A stretch of DNA of 64,000 bases, from contig LRSR01004885.1 in the NCBI GenBank assembly GCA_001579985.1, positions 1 through 64,000 of the forward strand, in the 5' to 3' direction. Below the pieces are notes generated by a model. The model had not been told where the DNA came from and did not search any database. It was given only the letters and a program-made list of their open reading frames with translations. Shown in pieces: positions 37,501 through 49,355 of this stretch. This stretch comes from Hypsibius dujardini (Eukaryota > Tardigrada > Eutardigrada > Parachela > Hypsibiidae). The first letter of the stretch is position 1, and each line of letters opens with the position of its first letter. Position numbers and translations under genes: made by a program.

Positions 37501-40500
37501 TTTTGACGTACATAGTCCCCGTTGGCCATTCCCAATGTGTATGCTGCGACCTACATGACGATGCCAAATTACTGTCATAGCTGAAAAGAAATGAGAAATT
37601 GTTGAGGTATGAATAGCTGAGAGCTCACCAGTATGTGTTTGTAGATCTCTGGAAGCGAGGCAATGATCGATACTGCAAAACCACGAAATGAATAAGTAAC
37701 GTATAAGAACTTCAAGCATCTTTTTTTCCACGCGTTCACTTAATAACCGTTGTGTCAGAGCGTATACGCATAATAGTGCCAGGTAAAAGGCGTAAAAAGC
37801 AACAAAAAAGCTAAGCCAACCTTGACTTTCAAACAGAAATTATTTTATCCAGCCCACGTACATGAGGATGAGTGCCAAGTACACAAGACGTATCTCTTTT
37901 TGGATTTTAATATTAATTTGCTGTATCAAATGCAATTTAATTTTGTTGCAATTGCAAGGAACATATTCAATCGGCGTTCACTGTCTACGCCAAAGTAACT
38001 TGACCACAACATTTCTACGGTATAAACGTTGTTAGAGTTAAGAGCAAACATAGAACCTATACCGGGTCCGACAATGCTTTTGGACTGGCTTTATACGATC
38101 CCCAGACATGCACTTCGGCTTCTTAATTATTGACAGTCGGGTTTTTGTGTACTATATAATTGCACAGTTTCAGCAACTCCAAATTTAGGATTATATTTGT
38201 TTACGAAACAATTAGAGAATTAACTCGACTGCCAGTGAGTTTTTAAAGTGGTCATTTTCAAGTGTACCGCGAAAGAGTTTCTTAATCAAAAAATTAATGC
38301 GCTAGTTCATAAAGCCTTATTACCTAAAACAATAAGACAAAAAAATCAGTTTTATTTCGCTATTTTGTGAGTTCGTGAATGGAAGAAACATTCCCGCTGA
38401 AAACCTGGCTTTTTGGACCCGTGAAAGTGTTTCCTACGCCAACTCCAATATACTCGTTAGTTTATCCGTACGTCCGTTTCTCAAACTGTTAAATACAAAT
38501 AAAATTCCAAGGGTGTTAGTCGTGGTTTACGCAAATTCAGTAAACTATTGCTAGCCGTGATAGACGTCTAGTTTAAATATGAATGGCGATGGACGTAATA
38601 TCAATTCAATATAAAATTCAAAAATATGTTACGTCTGTATGCCTGATTATCTGCATTTTTACATATTGAATTAAGCCCAAAACTTAATGATTTTTAGTAC
38701 TTTGAATAGCTCATCAAAACTGTTACGGCCATTTTTTTTTCATGAAAAACGCACACAAAGAGACGTTTGCATCATTGAAGGTGGTCCGGTAAAATGGGAG
38801 AAAGTTTGGTCCCATTTGACTATACCGGTAGCTCCACGCACATTTGAGGGGTGATTGTTTTATGAAGCGCAGCGCCTTCCCTTTTCAACGTAAAACTTTA
38901 ATCACGGGAAGTATTTTGTAACCCAGAAACGGAGTTGTGTGATCGAAAACAAAAGAAAATATTTTTGTGCGTAGTACTGGCTGGTGGAGCTCACTGAATC
39001 CTGTCCAAAAAGTATTGCCCCGCCTGATATTTTCGCGTTGATAGCGTAGCTATCACTGCTATATGTGATAAGTGTGTCATATTACCGGAACTGTGTGTTT
39101 TGGCGAGCCGAAGCATGGCCCCGGCTGAGTCATTGTTCGAGGAATCAAACGGCAGCGCTAGCATGCTGATGTCTCTGACGTCTTTGAAGGTGTCGCGGAG
39201 CACCCCGCAGCTGACCTCCATCGCCAGTCGCTGAGGATCTTTCGCGTTGGAGTCACAGACCAAATTGAAAGCGTTCCACTTATACAATCGCAGGAGCTTG
39301 AGCAGGGCGAGACCGACGTTGTTGTAGGAGGTGGACGCAAGCGGGAGCAGCGTTGGAAACCGTTTTTTGTTGTTTAACAGATCCAGCGAAGCAGTGCTGC
39401 AAGGACACGACGGGGATGTCAGATGGGTTGTGAGAAAAATATGGGCGAACTGACAGACGATTGCAGAACGGAGACACGGACTAGCCGGATAACTGGACGA
39501 ACGAATGAATGGAGGGTCACTCGGACCGACGGACGGACGGATGACCAAAAATACCAAAAGGGTCTAGCTTATTGATGGAGGACAGACGGACAGACGGACA
39601 GACGAACGGGTTGAATGGAAGGATGGAGGGATTAACGGATGGACAGATCGACGGACAGACGGACGGACGGATGGACGGAAGGACAAACGGACAGATGGAT
39701 TGACAGACGTATGGATGGATGGACTGACATACGGACGGACGGACGAACGAACAGACAGACTGATGGACAGACGGATGGACAGACGGATGGATGGATGGAC
39801 GGACATACGGACGGACCAATGTCAAGATGATCACATAGACGGAATCACATAGACGGATAAAGGTAAGGACAGAAGAAGAACTGACGGACGGAGAGACATT
39901 CAATATAAGGAGGGATTGGACAGTCGAACGGACGGATGGACGAGTGGAGAAACATATTAGGCGAGGACTTGTTGAACGGGTGGATATAGGACCAAAACAA
40001 ACAGTTGGAGGAAAATGTTGGTGAAGAAGCGTATTGGACAAACCGTCAGCCCAACAAACTGGCAGGCACTTAGGCTTACCTCGCTAAAACCAGGACGTTC
40101 TCTTCTGCGAAGGTAGAAGAGAAAATTAAAAAACTTTTTTTTACCGAATATTTTACGCAAATGGATGAATAGGTGCCTAATTTTACCTCTTGCAAAATCC
40201 CCAAGAGTGACTGTCTCAAAGCTGCAACCTAAAGAGTAATTAATTAACCGTTCCTCGTCACATGTTTTTCCCATTAATAAATAAACTGTTCCAATTAAGA
40301 CTACACCTCACTCTCACCTGGCGAAAGTACAATCCGAATCTCCTTTGAGTTGACAGCAAATGCGTTGAAAGAATCGTCCGCATAGAGAGTACTTAATCCG
40401 ACCGTCGTAATGGCATTGGCGTCGGCACACGTGAACGTTCCCGGTGTGAAGTACCGTGTCACGGAATAGTTGCCAAAAACTTTGGGATATAATTGGGCGG

Positions 40501-40708
40501 ACCGGTTCAAGGCCACATCGTAGGCTGAACCGACAACTTCATAACCTAACCTATGGTTACGACTTCCCGCCATCATCATGATCATATGAACTCGCGGGAG
40601 AATCGTCATGGAAAGTGTCATCATGATCGACAAATTCGCCGCAATAATCAAAAGCGGAACTTGGGCCGGAGAAAGGCGGAGTAAAGGCTTCATTATAGCC
40701 TTGCACAT
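34508..40708 (-). CDS. single-pass receptor with ANF-type ligand-binding domain and short cytoplasmic tail
   Basis: Twelve exons in order of transcription: 40708-40318, 40228-40187, 40104-40080 (25 nt), 39396-39086, 37672-37629, 37550-37512, 37413-37348, 37244-36972, 36507-36334, 35756-35615, 35535-35463 and 34757-34508. Phases agree throughout, giving 609 residues. The extracellular part follows the periplasmic-binding-like fold of natriuretic/guanylyl cyclase receptors: GYEVVGSAYDVALNRS, LSTLYADD, GCSFETVTL, KRFPTLLPL, LGMANGDYVFYLLPL, then FFNRTFNLPSRRVELNKIG, and a juxtamembrane VVPHCGFNGELC. The membrane segment is about 508-526 (AEVLSVIAVICLLITFACW). Only about 83 residues follow (KYTASRRYLDLWWLLANEKM and a basic tail) before a stop. 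No kinase-homology or cyclase domain is present, and gene A ends 160 bases further on. The layout resembles the NPR-C clearance receptor. Start could be at 40708 or at the in-frame ATG at 40693. Confidence 0.78.
34798..35210. mobile_element. foldback element in the last intron of the receptor gene
   Basis: The first 85 or so bases (ATTTTCAAAAGGCGGAGCCC, GAATGTCTCCGCTTTATATT, AGCTATAATTATGAT) are mirrored at the right end (ATAAAGCGGAGACATTCTCG, CTTTGAAAAT). The element is about 410 bases, AT-rich and non-coding. Confidence 0.7.
36727..36878. mobile_element. TA-flanked inverted-repeat element (MITE) in a receptor intron
   Basis: 152 bases with inverted ends of about 50 bases: CAGCTGCGTTTGCAACAGCT followed by TCCGG on the left, and the near-perfect complement on the right. 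TA lies directly outside both ends. It is non-coding. Near-identical arms suggest a fairly young insertion. Just beside it (about 36590-36700) a segment of roughly 45 bases containing GTTAAGGCGTATGAAAGCAT is directly duplicated. Confidence 0.85.
39480..39960. repeat. GACGGACGGATG-type minisatellite in a receptor intron
   Basis: About 480 bases of degenerate GACGGACG, GATGGATG and GACAGACG units between the exons ending at 39396 and starting at 40080. It generates spurious Ser/Val/Pro-rich frames. Confidence 0.88.
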
Positions 40709-41016
40709 GCAGTGTATTTAACTGGCAATTGTTGAGCAAAAGTCCGTAGAACAATGAGATGGTGTAGGACAATATAATTCTGCTTTGTACCCAATCTTCT
40801 TCGCAAAATATTTATCAACTATCCTCTTGCAGGCACGAGATTGCAATTGTAGGAAATCTTTTTGGAAAGGGAACACCTACTAAAAAAAGCTGCCACAAAG
40901 TGATCATTCTTTTTGGACTGCCTCTTAGGTAGAGGTTGCTACTGACGGCGGCGTTCGTCCGGATTCTCCCCGTCGTATGATGCTATATGAAGCAACCTTA
41001 GTTCCCGAGCTAAGTA

Positions 41017-41683
41017 CAGGGGTGAACCATTTAAACGCGACCACCTCGCAAATTTTCAACGTGTGTGTACTGTACATTTTTAACATTTTCCAAATCTAAT
41101 TTTCAAATCAATAAACAAAAATCAGTTTCCTCCATTATGAGCGATTTTGGGTGTTGCGACATCATCCATGGCACAATGCCAACCGTTTTTGCAAAACCGT
41201 GTGCAAAGCTTTGCGTGCTGGCTTTTCAATTGTCTCATTTTAGCAAGAAACGATGCAATTTTTTCTGATTACGTTAACAATCTTGGGAATGGTTCAAAAT
41301 ATAGGGAATTTTGTGTTGCATATATCTGCAATTCCAGTTGAAATTGTTTAATGAGCTATAAAAAATATAGGGGCTGGTGAAAGTTTATAAGTATTTTCAA
41401 TTTCTGATTTTCAAGTTAAAACTACTGAAAATCACGAAAAAGCACAAAATTGCTATAACGTGTGAAAAGCCTGGAAAATGCCTCGGCGCATGGCCGAACT
41501 TGGTGGGCATTTTTGAGGAAAAAGCTCCTTGGCAATAATCCAAGCTGTGACATCAAAAAACTGTCCGAACAGAGATAATTGATTGTACTATTCAACTTAA
41601 TTTTCAGATTTGAAAGAAAATTAACGCGGAGTAAATGGTTGGAGAAATAAAAAAAGTGGCCGCGTGTGAATAGTTTACCCCTG
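41017..41683. mobile_element. TA-flanked inverted-repeat element, 667 bp
   Basis: The left end CAGGGGTGAACCATTTAAAC followed by GCGACCAC is mirrored at the right end as GTGGCCGCGTGTGAATAGTT followed by TACCCCTG. TA lies directly outside both ends (41015-41016 and 41684-41685), fitting Tc1/mariner-type target use. There is no transposase frame. Confidence 0.82.
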
Positions 41684-43098
41684 TACAGTTATCTTAATTG
41701 TTAACATGCACGTATGCAGGTGATCTCATCATCGCATTACCTCCCCCAACCTCCTTTGGGGTTGACGGTTTTCCAAACATCATTAGAACGAATAGCGGCC
41801 TTCAGAGCTCTCTCTCCATTGTGGAAGAATACGTCCAGATAAGTCATCAGTTGAGCGGCGTACCCCAGGGAGTGAGTGCATAATGCTTGGACGGGTACAC
41901 GGGGAAATTATGAGGCTTCCTAAATAATATCATTTGGTTTTTTAAGCAAGACGAGAAGAGATAAAACCTTCTGCTAATACAAAAAATGTAAAGCGGCGAC
42001 TGCTGACTTGGAAATAAAACATCTAGGTCAGCGCGAGAATGGGGCAAGGTAAGAGAGGCGAGCGGACGCGGGCCACTTTCAGCAGCTGAGTCACGCAATG
42101 AGCTGTTACATATATAAATGTATTTTCTACTCTGCTTTGACCATCTTCTTTGAGATTTTAAATGGTCGTCTACCAAAAAATCTATTGTCCGCAAGCATCA
42201 AACATTTGAGGGAGGCAATGGGCTATTCAATGGTGTTACGTAATTGGAATTACTCAATGATGAGTTAGGAAGTTTTTGGTTGGAAGATCCAGTCTCCAAA
42301 AGAAGTTCTCTGTGTAGCTTGGTAGACATGTGGTGCCGTATTGGCCTATGTTGATCTGTGTTCTCACCCATCACATGCTCAGATAGGGTATGTAGTTGAC
42401 TTTTATTTGCCAAACAGCAAACGGATTTTAGTGAGGAATTGAAATATGAAAGTTTATTAGATCGCTGGAACGACAGAGAGACTTCAATTCAGCCGTCTGG
42501 GTCCCTGACCCGAAACTTTTTACCTGCCTCCGCACATTCAGTGGTTTTTATTTCAATAGAAGCACTGGCGAACAGAATTTTTAAAAACATGAGTTCTGTG
42601 TGTGCGGCCATTTGATTTGGGAGACTGTAGCGGCACGAAGTTAGCCAAGGTGCCTGTTCGCGTGATTAATCGAGGCGTCATCGCCAAATAATTTCAATTT
42701 GCGGTTCTGCTCGCAAACTTTGAATAGTTTCGCCATTGGCAATTAAAAGCCCAGTAAATTTGTTTCGATTTTGTTTCAAGTTTTAGAAAATGCAGCTTTA
42801 CGGCAGGGAGAAATGAGCAGAAGAATTTGAGTTATGGACCTTAAACTTGAACAGAGAGAAAAGCCGTTTTCCCGGATACGGAATTCAACTTTGATCCGTG
42901 CTGAGACTGTTCTCTCCAAAAGTTGCTTTTTTATATTTTTGGAAGATGATAGTTTAAGGTAATTTTGGCTGTTTTAAATGTCATGTCAGTTCGAAATCGA
43001 ATAAAATGGGAGGAGAATAAGATTGCTGACAGAATGTTGACAGACATCCGCTGTGTGTCTTCCCCGAGCCGATCCTTTATCCTTTACCGAGCTGACCT

Positions 43099-43295
43099 AG
43101 CTGATTCATTATTTTTCCCTAATTCAATTGAGGTTGAGCTACTAGAAACAGGGTCTAATTACTTTCAATGCATGACAGATTCTTGGGAAAAATTTACCCA
43201 GCTGATTCATTATTTTTCTCTAATTCAATTGAGGTTGAGCTACTAGAAACAGGGTCTAATTACTTTCAATGCATGACAGATTCTTGGGAAAAATT
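43099..43295. repeat. direct tandem duplication, unit about 100 bp
   Basis: Two adjacent copies start at AGCTGATTCATTATTTTTC (43099 and 43200) and run through TGACAGATTCTTGGGAAAAA. They differ at only a few positions, so the duplication is recent. No gene is involved. Confidence 0.9.
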
Positions 43296-43652
43296 CAGGT
43301 GACATTACTTATTAAGAGCTCTCGTATCAAGGTTGCAATAGTTTAAATTAGAAAAGTATCATTATCGATGAGCGGGAACGGACGACCGTTGAGCGGATAT
43401 ATTTATAGGAAGCGCATTGGCCATGCAGTTACGTCCGTCCGTCCCATACTTTAAACTGCATATATAAATTGCACTTGTTTTTGGGAAGTTTGTTTTACGT
43501 ACATCCATTCCGGATATGTGCTTTCTAGCGAAGAAACAACAAGTGTTTATTGATGGTACATATTCCTAAAAATCTTGCATTCAAGGACCCTCGGATAATT
43601 GTGTAGACCTTTTTGGAAAGCACGAAAACTGAAGTATATGGCCACGCGTGGA

Positions 43653-45913
43653 TTAATGCTTATTCGGTCGTCGTATTTTGGTCGGAATCAACCGGATGAC
43701 ATAATACCACAGCAGCGACCCGATCCCAACCAGGAATGAGATAGCCCACATTTCCAGCGGCAGAGGCTTCGTCGCGAAGGCATAACCGCCAAATTCCACC
43801 ACAATTATCTTTAACCGGAAAAAAAGAAAAGGCAAATGAAAACGTTACTTCAGAGTTACATGTAGAATTGTTTTGTTTGGGGATAAACATTTGTGAGAAA
43901 GGTAGTAGTGCTTATATATATACCTGGATGAGAAACATGAGGCCGAAAATGGCGACAAAGTATAGATTGTTGAAGATGCCACGAAACATGTTGGTCTCTC
44001 CGTGGATGCAGCGTGCGTTCAGCAGGTTGAAGGTAGTCATCATCACCAAGGCGTTGAAGATGAGCGTGTAGAGGACGCTGGGTTCGCCGTTGACGTGCCC
44101 CACCGCGTCGTACGATTCCTCTAGATCGAACCATTTCGGGCCTAAAGAGAGAGATCAACTTATTACACAACTTTCGATGTCAGCGTTGATAAAATGAGAC
44201 TGTGGAAACATAACGCAACAATCGAAAACTTCTGAAGAGGGTGTTCCTCTATATGTGCATTTCATTCACACTCACAGCGTGGTGTCTTCATGCAATTGTT
44301 GGCATTTTTATTTACGGTTTATCTACCCGTATCTTTCTTATTACCGGCGAAGAGTAGAGCCAGAAGTATGACAGACTGGTAGACGCCTTGACCAATGATA
44401 TTCTTCGCCAAGGTCCTTGAAATGATGCGCTTATTCCTGCCGTACGGTTTGCGTTTTAGCAGCTCCTCCGTCGGCGGTTCCGTCGCTAAGGCCAAGGAAC
44501 CTAAGGTGTCTTGAATCATGTTAATCCATAACATTGGAACGGCTTTCAACGGCGTGTCCTGCGCAAAAGGAAACTGTTGCCTTAAAAGAGTCCAAAGTTG
44601 TCTTCACGTTTTTATAAAGTTGTATATATACGTATATTTTAAAAGTTTTAGATAAATTTGAAATTAATAAGGTTTCTATTTTTATTCTGTTTTTTTCATA
44701 TATAGCGTCAACATTACCCCAAGTACACAGGCCGAAATTATGGCCACGCTCAGCGCGGCAATATTGACCGTCAGTTGGAATTGCAAAAATTTTGCGACAT
44801 TGTCGTAGATGTTACGTCCCCACATGCAGGCCTTAACGAGGCTGACGAAATTGTCGTCCATTAGGATGATGTCTGAAGCCTCTTTTGCCACATCCGTTCC
44901 AGAGATACCCTGAGGAAGGGGACAAGAAAGACAATTTTGAGACTGTTTTCTACGATGGATATTGGAAATAACAATACCATTGCGAAGCCCACGTCTGCTC
45001 GTTTCAGGGCCGGAGCGTCGTTGGTGCCGTCACCGGTAACCGCAACTACTTCGCGATGGTTGGAGGTTCGGCTATTGATTATACCCTCCACTAAAGTGTA
45101 TTTTCCCTTTGGTGTGGACCTTGCTAGGACTCGCAAACGCGGAATTATGGAATCGAACATTTTTTGGTCTACCTGTAATATGAAAATAGAAGATTCAAAA
45201 TACGCTAGATTTCTTGTCTGAGTGTGTCTGTAGATTAGTATTTCTGTCAGTGACTGTGGCTATGACTGTATAGCTCTGTCTACATGTGTAACTGCGTCTG
45301 TGGTCTCTCTGTTAAAGTGCCTGCATGTTTTAAGCATAAGCATTATTTAAATTTCAGTAGGTTTGTCACCTCTCCGCTTTTATCACGAATTAGCCGGTTA
45401 AACTCCTTCTCCTCCAACACCAGACTGTCATCCCCAGGCTTGATTATTCCACACTTTGCCGCGATTGACCGAGCCGTTAATACGTTGTCTCCCGTAACCA
45501 TCCGCACGGTTATTCCGGCGCGTTGGCACTTTTTAATCGCACCGGGAACCTCGGGCCGTACCGGGTCCTCGATACCGAATATTCCAAGACAAACCAAATC
45601 CGTTGCGAGGAACTCGTCGTCATCAAAAAGTTCTGCATGTTGGATGGCATTATCATCAGAGTTTTCGTCCATCGGAAAGCTGATGTCTTTGTAGGCCACA
45701 CAAATGGTTCTCAGAGCATTGGAAGCCATTTGAGAAATGACGGTGTCTGTGATGTAGTCTCCGAGCTCAGATGTCAGGAGCGTCTTTTCATTTGTTTGTC
45801 CAGACACGTACTCCAAGCAACTGAGAATAAAAATAGTTAACACAAGTCTGCATCCTTATCCTCTTTCTATGAGTCTATTTGTCTGTATGTCTGACTGCCT
45901 GCCTGCCTGCCTG

Positions 45914-45949
<36 letters not shown>

Positions 45950-46009
45950 CCTGTCTGTCTGTCTGCCTGTCTGTCTGCCTGTCTGCCTGTCTATCTGTCT
46001 CTCTGTCTC

Positions 46010-46063
<54 letters not shown>

Positions 46064-49000
46064 AATATATCTATCCGCCTGTCTAGCTGCCTTTCCATCT
46101 GCCCTGGCTCACTTCTTAAGCACGATTTCCGCTGCTCCTTTGCAGAAGACCCTCCACCCGGTCGGAATGCGGACTACTGTGAGCATGGACTTCCGGCTGG
46201 AGTTGAAGGGGAACAGCTTAACAAAATCATCTTGTGGGTACATATCTCGAATCTTTCCATAGTCCTTTCCAGCTAAAGTTATAAACTGGAGTAGTGCGCA
46301 TTCTGTTCTGTTTCCTCTTTGCACCGGAAGAGCACTGGGATGCAGCTTATCGGGCACAATTTCCGAAGAATAAGCGCTGTTGACCGCCATAGCTGTACAA
46401 AGTAGGTCCAGGAACTCGGCGTTCAATGTCTGTGTTCCCTGACCCGATACATCCACTAATTGTTCTGAGAGAAAAAAACGATTTAGTTGGACATTTTAGA
46501 TACTCGTATATTGTTATTATTCCGTAGGGAGTTTATTTGTATTAAACTTTTACTTATATTTGACACAAAATTAAACTAAAATAACAGAGTTATATTGAAA
46601 TATTGATTGATTAGTTTATTCTACGCTTCGGTCTGCCTGACCTCCGAACCAAACTTTCGTAACAGTCATCCGATTGGTGGTTAGCGTGCCCGTCTTATCC
46701 GAACAGATGGTCGTGGCACATCCCATCGTCTCACAGGCAAACAAATGCCGAACTAAATTGTTGTCTTGCATCATTTTCTGAAACAACATTTTCAAAACAT
46801 TACATTAGTCCTTGAGGGAAAATTAAGCTGCGACATAACTAAAGAGAGAACACATGTACGCGTACCTTAGTTGAAAATGCTAAGGTTAAGGTGACGGCCA
46901 GCGGGAGACCTTCCGGTATGGCACTAACCAGTATGGTGATACCGACAATAATGCTGTCTAAAATTGTCGTAGCGTCCTCCGTTTTCCAGCTCTTTTTTCC
47001 GACGACATACTGCTCCACACAGAAACGGATGATGATCACGGTCGACGTGGCCGATGCAAATATTAAACCTGTGTAAAAAAATAACCAATAATGCCGTTGC
47101 GTTCTCTCTGTAATATGGTAGGGATGGTTAAATAAAAAGTTAAGTTTTTGGCTTAAGTTTTTTTAGTTGATTGAACAAGCTAAATTAAAGTTTTACTTAC
47201 CAAAAATTTAAATGGGAAAACAAAGAAAATTAAAACTTGTCAATTAATTTCGATTAAAACTAAAATAAAATTTTAAGTACTAGAAAGACTAGACTAAATA
47301 ATTTTTAATTATTAAAAATAAAAATGGTAAAAAAAGAAAGAAAATTAGTCAAATAATTTCAACTAAAACTAGACTTAAAGTATTAATTATTAAGAAGAGT
47401 AGATTACTAATTTTTATTTGGGTAAAAAAACTTTTTTGGTTAAGGGTTTTTCCATCCCTTTCGGATGGACTATTCCTACCAATAATTCCAATGCGAATCG
47501 CAAGCGTCTGCAATTTAGCCTGAAACACAGATTCCTCTTTTTCTTTAGTTTTCCTGACTCCACCCATTGCCCCTGCCGGAGAGGATTCTCCGCCGTTTCG
47601 ATAGTTTGGCAGTCCGTCCAGGCAAAAATCAGGCGGGGAAGGAGGTGGAAATTCCTCCGATTGGTTTGTGACGGTGTTGTTTTTTTGCCCATTTTCGGCG
47701 ATAGTTTTGTGGCCCTTGACCACGCCGAGAAGTTTGTAGACGGATCCGATGTGGGAATTGAGACCGACGGCAGTCACTAGCATCTTCCCCGAACCCTGGA
47801 CCACGTGCGTCCCTTTAAGAATCAAATTATAAAATTACACAGGTCGAAAGTGAGCTAGATTGCATTGAGCCGTATCACGTCAAAAATACACAAACTGCAG
47901 AAAAATGCAAGTTGATGGTGAAATTCGTATTTTCTATGCATGTTGCCGCCGCTGTGTCAATTGATATATTGCAAAAATTATCTACCTGATTTGGTCATAA
48001 TTTTTTTCATTTAATTCCTGGCGATGTGATTTGAATTTTGTAGATTAAATTAAATTTAAATTAACATGCAAAAGTGATCAGATTCCCCAGATCTGGGGAA
48101 TCAGATAGGGCATTTAATTAATTTGTATAATATTGTTAGTTACCTGACAAGAGCAAAATGTCACTGGATGGAATTTTTTTGGCCGGCTCACTTTCACCTG
48201 TAATTTTACAAATAATCTTTTCTGGATCCTGCAGACACATTTAATAATTTAAACTGAGTATTGGTTTTTGTACATACCGGTTACGGAACTTTCGTCAATC
48301 AGGAGCTCATGACCCTGAAAAAGAAGCCCATCCGCTGGAACAATAACTCCTAGGACCAACAAATTATTCTTCGTTATTTGTGTTTGGGTCCTTTGCTTTC
48401 CGAAAGTGGAATAATTATTACCGTACTCCAACAGGCAAATATCTCCTACGACTAACTCATGGGCCGGCAGAGGTTTCACCACTCCATCTCGAATGACCGT
48501 CGTTTTGTTCTCCTCCTTCACCCGGTTTTGGAGTGTGCGAAACTGCACTTCTTTGGAGTAGTCATTGACGGCAGTGACTAAGACAATGACGACCACTGCC
48601 GTAAGAATTGCCACGGATTCGATCCACTCGTATGAGGAGCCTGGGTCTATCTCTCCTACAAAACCACATGCAAATTAAATAATTTTGAAAATCGGTTTTC
48701 ATTTTCTAAAATAAAGAAAAGGAAATGCATAGAGAATTTATTGAAGGCCAGAGTTAAGTCGTTGATCAAAATTAAGAGTAAAATCAATTTGAAATGAAAT
48801 ATACTTTCGTTTGTTTGAGTATCATTTTCTCACCGGCGATCGGTCGACACAGATTCCAGATGGACATGGCGAGTGACACGACAGCAGCGACCTCCAGAAT
48901 TACAAGCGTAGGCTCCTTCAAGGCGTGCAGCAGAAGTCGGAGAAAAGACTTGGACTTCTTGACTGGAATTATGTTACGGCCGTAAGTCGCGATGCGGGTA

Positions 49001-49355
49001 GCCAACAGATCCGAACGGTCCTTCAGCCCTGAAAACAACACAGCCACCTATAAAGGGGTTTCTGTGTCTGTGTCTGTGTCTGTGTCTGTGTCTGTGTCAT
49101 ACCGTCCGTAATAGAGGAACCCAGATTATTGCAGAGATTTTGTACCGAGCCGTACTGCTGCTCGACCCGTTGAATCATCGACGCGCTATCGTTACTTTCC
49201 ATTAAGACAGTCAACCGTTGTAGGGATACGTCTGAGACATCATACAGATCTTCCGGAATATTGATATTAACGGAGTCCTTGCCCGAGTCCCTGTAGTAAG
49301 GAAGTATGTCAGCCGATGAAGGCGCCTCGAAATCTCTCGGCTCGTAGGGACACAT
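43653..49355 (-). CDS. plasma-membrane-type Ca2+-transporting ATPase (P2B), short C-terminus
   Basis: Fifteen exons in order of transcription: 49355-49103, 49028-48834, 48655-48422, 48349-48278, 48197-48144, 47812-47480, 47068-46866, 46777-46642, 46464-46113, 45820-45370, 45172-44978, 44909-44718, 44558-44345, 44141-43924 and 43808-43653, all phase-consistent, giving 1085 residues. It exports Ca2+ using ATP. Seen: actuator TGES (about 251-254), PEGLP at 432-436 in M4, phosphorylation motif [10 protein letters not shown] with D475, the MVTGDN hinge, TGDGTNDAP (about 807-815), M5 LTVN and M6 [10 protein letters not shown], the Asn/Asp of the single P2B calcium site. The M2-M3 loop region carries a Ser/Pro-rich insert. 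The N-terminus extends about 85 residues before [11 protein letters not shown]. The protein stops 13 residues after M10 ([13 protein letters not shown]), so the usual C-terminal calmodulin-binding autoinhibitory region is absent from this model. Confidence 0.93.
45885..46075. repeat. (TCTG)n microsatellite, PMCA intron 9
   Basis: About 190 bases of TCTG/CCTG tetranucleotides between the exons ending at 45820 and starting at 46113. It lies within 40 bases of the splice donor after 46113 on the minus strand. Confidence 0.9.
47118..47462. mobile_element. AT-rich inverted-repeat element filling PMCA intron 6
   Basis: The ends TAGGGATGGTTAAATAAAAA (left) and TTTTTCCATCCCTTTC (right) are inverted, and the interior consists of degenerate copies of a unit of roughly 80 bases (ATTAAAACTAAAATAAAATT and similar). 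It occupies most of the 411-base intron. A similar AT-rich sequence ending GTTTTGCCATCCTCTTACTC lies at about 54840-55040 in the DUF4139 gene. Confidence 0.5.

Larger units (their letters stand above)
40709..43652. other. 2.9 kb gene-free region between the receptor start and the PMCA end
   Basis: It contains the receptor promoter side, a TA-flanked inverted-repeat element (41017-41683) and a direct duplication of about 100 bases (43099-43295). I find no convincing exon. I looked specifically for a calmodulin-binding tail exon of the calcium pump on the minus strand and saw none. Confidence 0.6.

Noticed and set aside
39517-40041. Ser/Val/Pro/His-rich minus-strand frame
   Set aside because: Translation of the GACGGACG minisatellite inside a receptor intron.
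42965-43246. 93-codon frame overlapping the 100-bp tandem duplication
   Set aside because: It ends within the duplicated non-coding unit and shows no domain or splice signals.
45869-46276. Cys/Leu/Ser-rich frames inside the calcium pump gene
   Set aside because: Intronic (TCTG)n repeat; the real exons lie on the other strand and splice cleanly around it.
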